58,087 bases of DNA from Thiogranum sp. (GTDB lineage Bacteria; Pseudomonadota; Gammaproteobacteria; DSM-19610). This document shows positions 57,141-58,087 of the stretch, piece by piece. The DNA lies in NCBI GenBank assembly GCA_030148775.1, contig JASBST010000017.1:1-58087 (forward strand), given 5' to 3'. The notes beneath the pieces are model-generated. The model was not told the DNA's origin. It did not search any database and was given only the letters and a program-made list of their open reading frames with translations. How positions within the stretch are numbered: the stretch's first letter is position 1; every line of letters begins with the position of its first letter. The position numbers were made by a program, and so were the translations under genes.

Positions 57141-58087
57141 CTAACCGCCGGGAATCGTGATCACCGCGCCGACCAGCAGATTATCGTCGCGCAACTGATT
57201 ATGGCGGCGCAACGCGGCCATACTTACACCATAGCGCTGCGCCAGCTCGCTCAAGGTGTCGCCACGGCGGATTACGTGACGGCGCACCCCGTTCCTGGCC
57301 AACAGTGTTCCCGGCGGCGGATTGTCGCGGAAGTACTGGCGCACCCCGGCCATGATCGCCGCCGCAAGCTGCCGCTGATGTTTGCTGCTGCGCAGGCGCA
57401 GCTCTTCCGAGGGATTGGAAATAAACGCGGTTTCCACCAGCAGCGACGGAATGTCGGGCGACTTCAATACCACGAAACCGGCGTGCTGCACCCGGTTCTT
57501 GTGCACCGAACCGACCCGTTTCATTTCCGCGAGCACGTTGGCGGCCACCTCGTTGCTGGCCTCCAGCGTGGCGGTCTGGGCCAGATCGAGCAGCACTTCG
57601 GCCAGCAGATCGTCCTTGTCGTCCAGACTCACCCCACCGACCAGATCGGCGGCGTTTTCGCGCGCCGCCAGCCAGCGTGCCATTTCCGAGGACGCCCCGC
57701 GGCGGGAAACGGCATACACCGAGGCTCCTTTCACACGCGTATCCTTGAACGCATCCGCGTGGATGGAAATGAACAGATCGGCGCGGTGTTTGCGGGCGAT
57801 CTCCATGCGCTTGCGCAGACCGATGTAATAGTCACCGTCGCGCACCATCACCGCACGCATGCCCGGTTCCTTGTCGACCAGCGATGCCAGGCGACGGGCG
57901 ATCGCCAGCACCACGTCTTTTTCACGCGTGCCTTTCATGCCGCGGGCACCGGGATCCTCGCCACCGTGACCGGCGTCGATGGCGATCACCAGATCACGCA
58001 GTTTGGTGGGCTGCTGTTTTACCGGCGTTTTCGGCGTGCTACCGGCGCGCTTGGAGGCATCGTAGAGATCGACCACCAGGCGATGGC
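57141..58087 (-). CDS. amiB: N-acetylmuramoyl-L-alanine amidase (AmiB type), 3' part
   Basis: The C-terminal 315 residues of a periplasmic amidase whose start lies beyond the window. The Amidase_3 domain has VIAIDAGHGGEDPGA (zinc His), a catalytic Glu region (VLLVETAFISNPSEE is the last motif) and a LysM domain (about the final 50 residues, with RHVIRRGDTLSELAQRYGVS). The sequence at the right edge (HRLVVDLYD) is the end of an AMIN domain. These enzymes split the septal peptidoglycan in cell separation and are usually activated by EnvC/NlpD. It precedes mutL with 48 nt between. Confidence 0.95.
   Translation of the reverse strand, partial: HRLVVDLYDASKRAGSTPKTPVKQQPTKLRDLVIAIDAGHGGEDPGARGMKGTREKDVVLAIARRLASLVDKEPGMRAVMVRDGDYYIGLRKRMEIARKHRADLFISIHADAFKDTRVKGASVYAVSRRGASSEMARWLAARENAADLVGGVSLDDKDDLLAEVLLDLAQTATLEASNEVAANVLAEMKRVGSVHKNRVQHAGFVVLKSPDIPSLLVETAFISNPSEELRLRSSKHQRQLAAAIMAGVRQYFRDNPPPGTLLARNGVRRHVIRRGDTLSELAQRYGVSMAALRRHNQLRDDNLLVGAVITIPGG

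Overview
This window (about 58 kb, high GC) looks like chromosome of a gammaproteobacterium, most likely one of the sulfur-oxidising Chromatiales/Ectothiorhodospiraceae type lineages. The reasons are the syntenic block amiB-mutL-miaA-hfq-hflX-hflK-hflC-DUF2065-hisZ-purA, the panC-panB-dNK-folK-pcnB cluster, lptF/lptG diverging from pepA-holC-valS, and a triplet of DUF2173 genes. The lineage is an inference from gene order and protein families; no rRNA is present.

Layout. 1-6914 (minus strand): a directon of an HDOD protein, an HDOD-SpoIIE phosphatase, an RsbW-type kinase, a STAS protein, an MlaE permease, an MlaF-type ATPase, an MCE protein, an auxiliary lipoprotein and the start of relA. The MCE gene and relA each carry an in-frame TAG. 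7087-13575: a DUF1631 gene, a lipoprotein, a DUF1624 membrane protein, fumC and a secreted alpha/beta hydrolase. 13594-19695: a GGDEF/EAL protein, an osmoprotectant-type ABC system, a sulfotransferase-like gene and tRNA-Ser(CGA). 19862-25537: mltF, the pantothenate/folate/poly(A) polymerase cluster and tRNA-Glu(CTC). 25600-28559: a GT4 glycosyltransferase, three DUF2173 paralogues and an RDD membrane protein. 28566-36227: lptG-lptF, then pepA, holC, a small unknown gene and valS. 36348-41297: small conserved genes, an HD-GYP regulator, a TIGR03790 protein and glgC. 41543-47590: a nitrate-uptake regulon with two sigma-54-type promoters, an NtrC-like palindrome, nasT, a porin, nrtABC-type genes and two ANTAR-type attenuators. 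47642-58087: the purA to amiB block.

The two most interesting systems are these. First, a partner-switching module (sensor phosphatase, anti-sigma-type kinase, phosphorylatable STAS) is tightly coupled to an MCE lipid-transport operon, which suggests phospho-control of outer-membrane lipid traffic. Second, the nitrate regulon appears to combine sigma-54/NtrC initiation with NasT-controlled termination at two places, one of them just after nasT itself. All calls were made by reading translations and DNA by eye; no database search was run.
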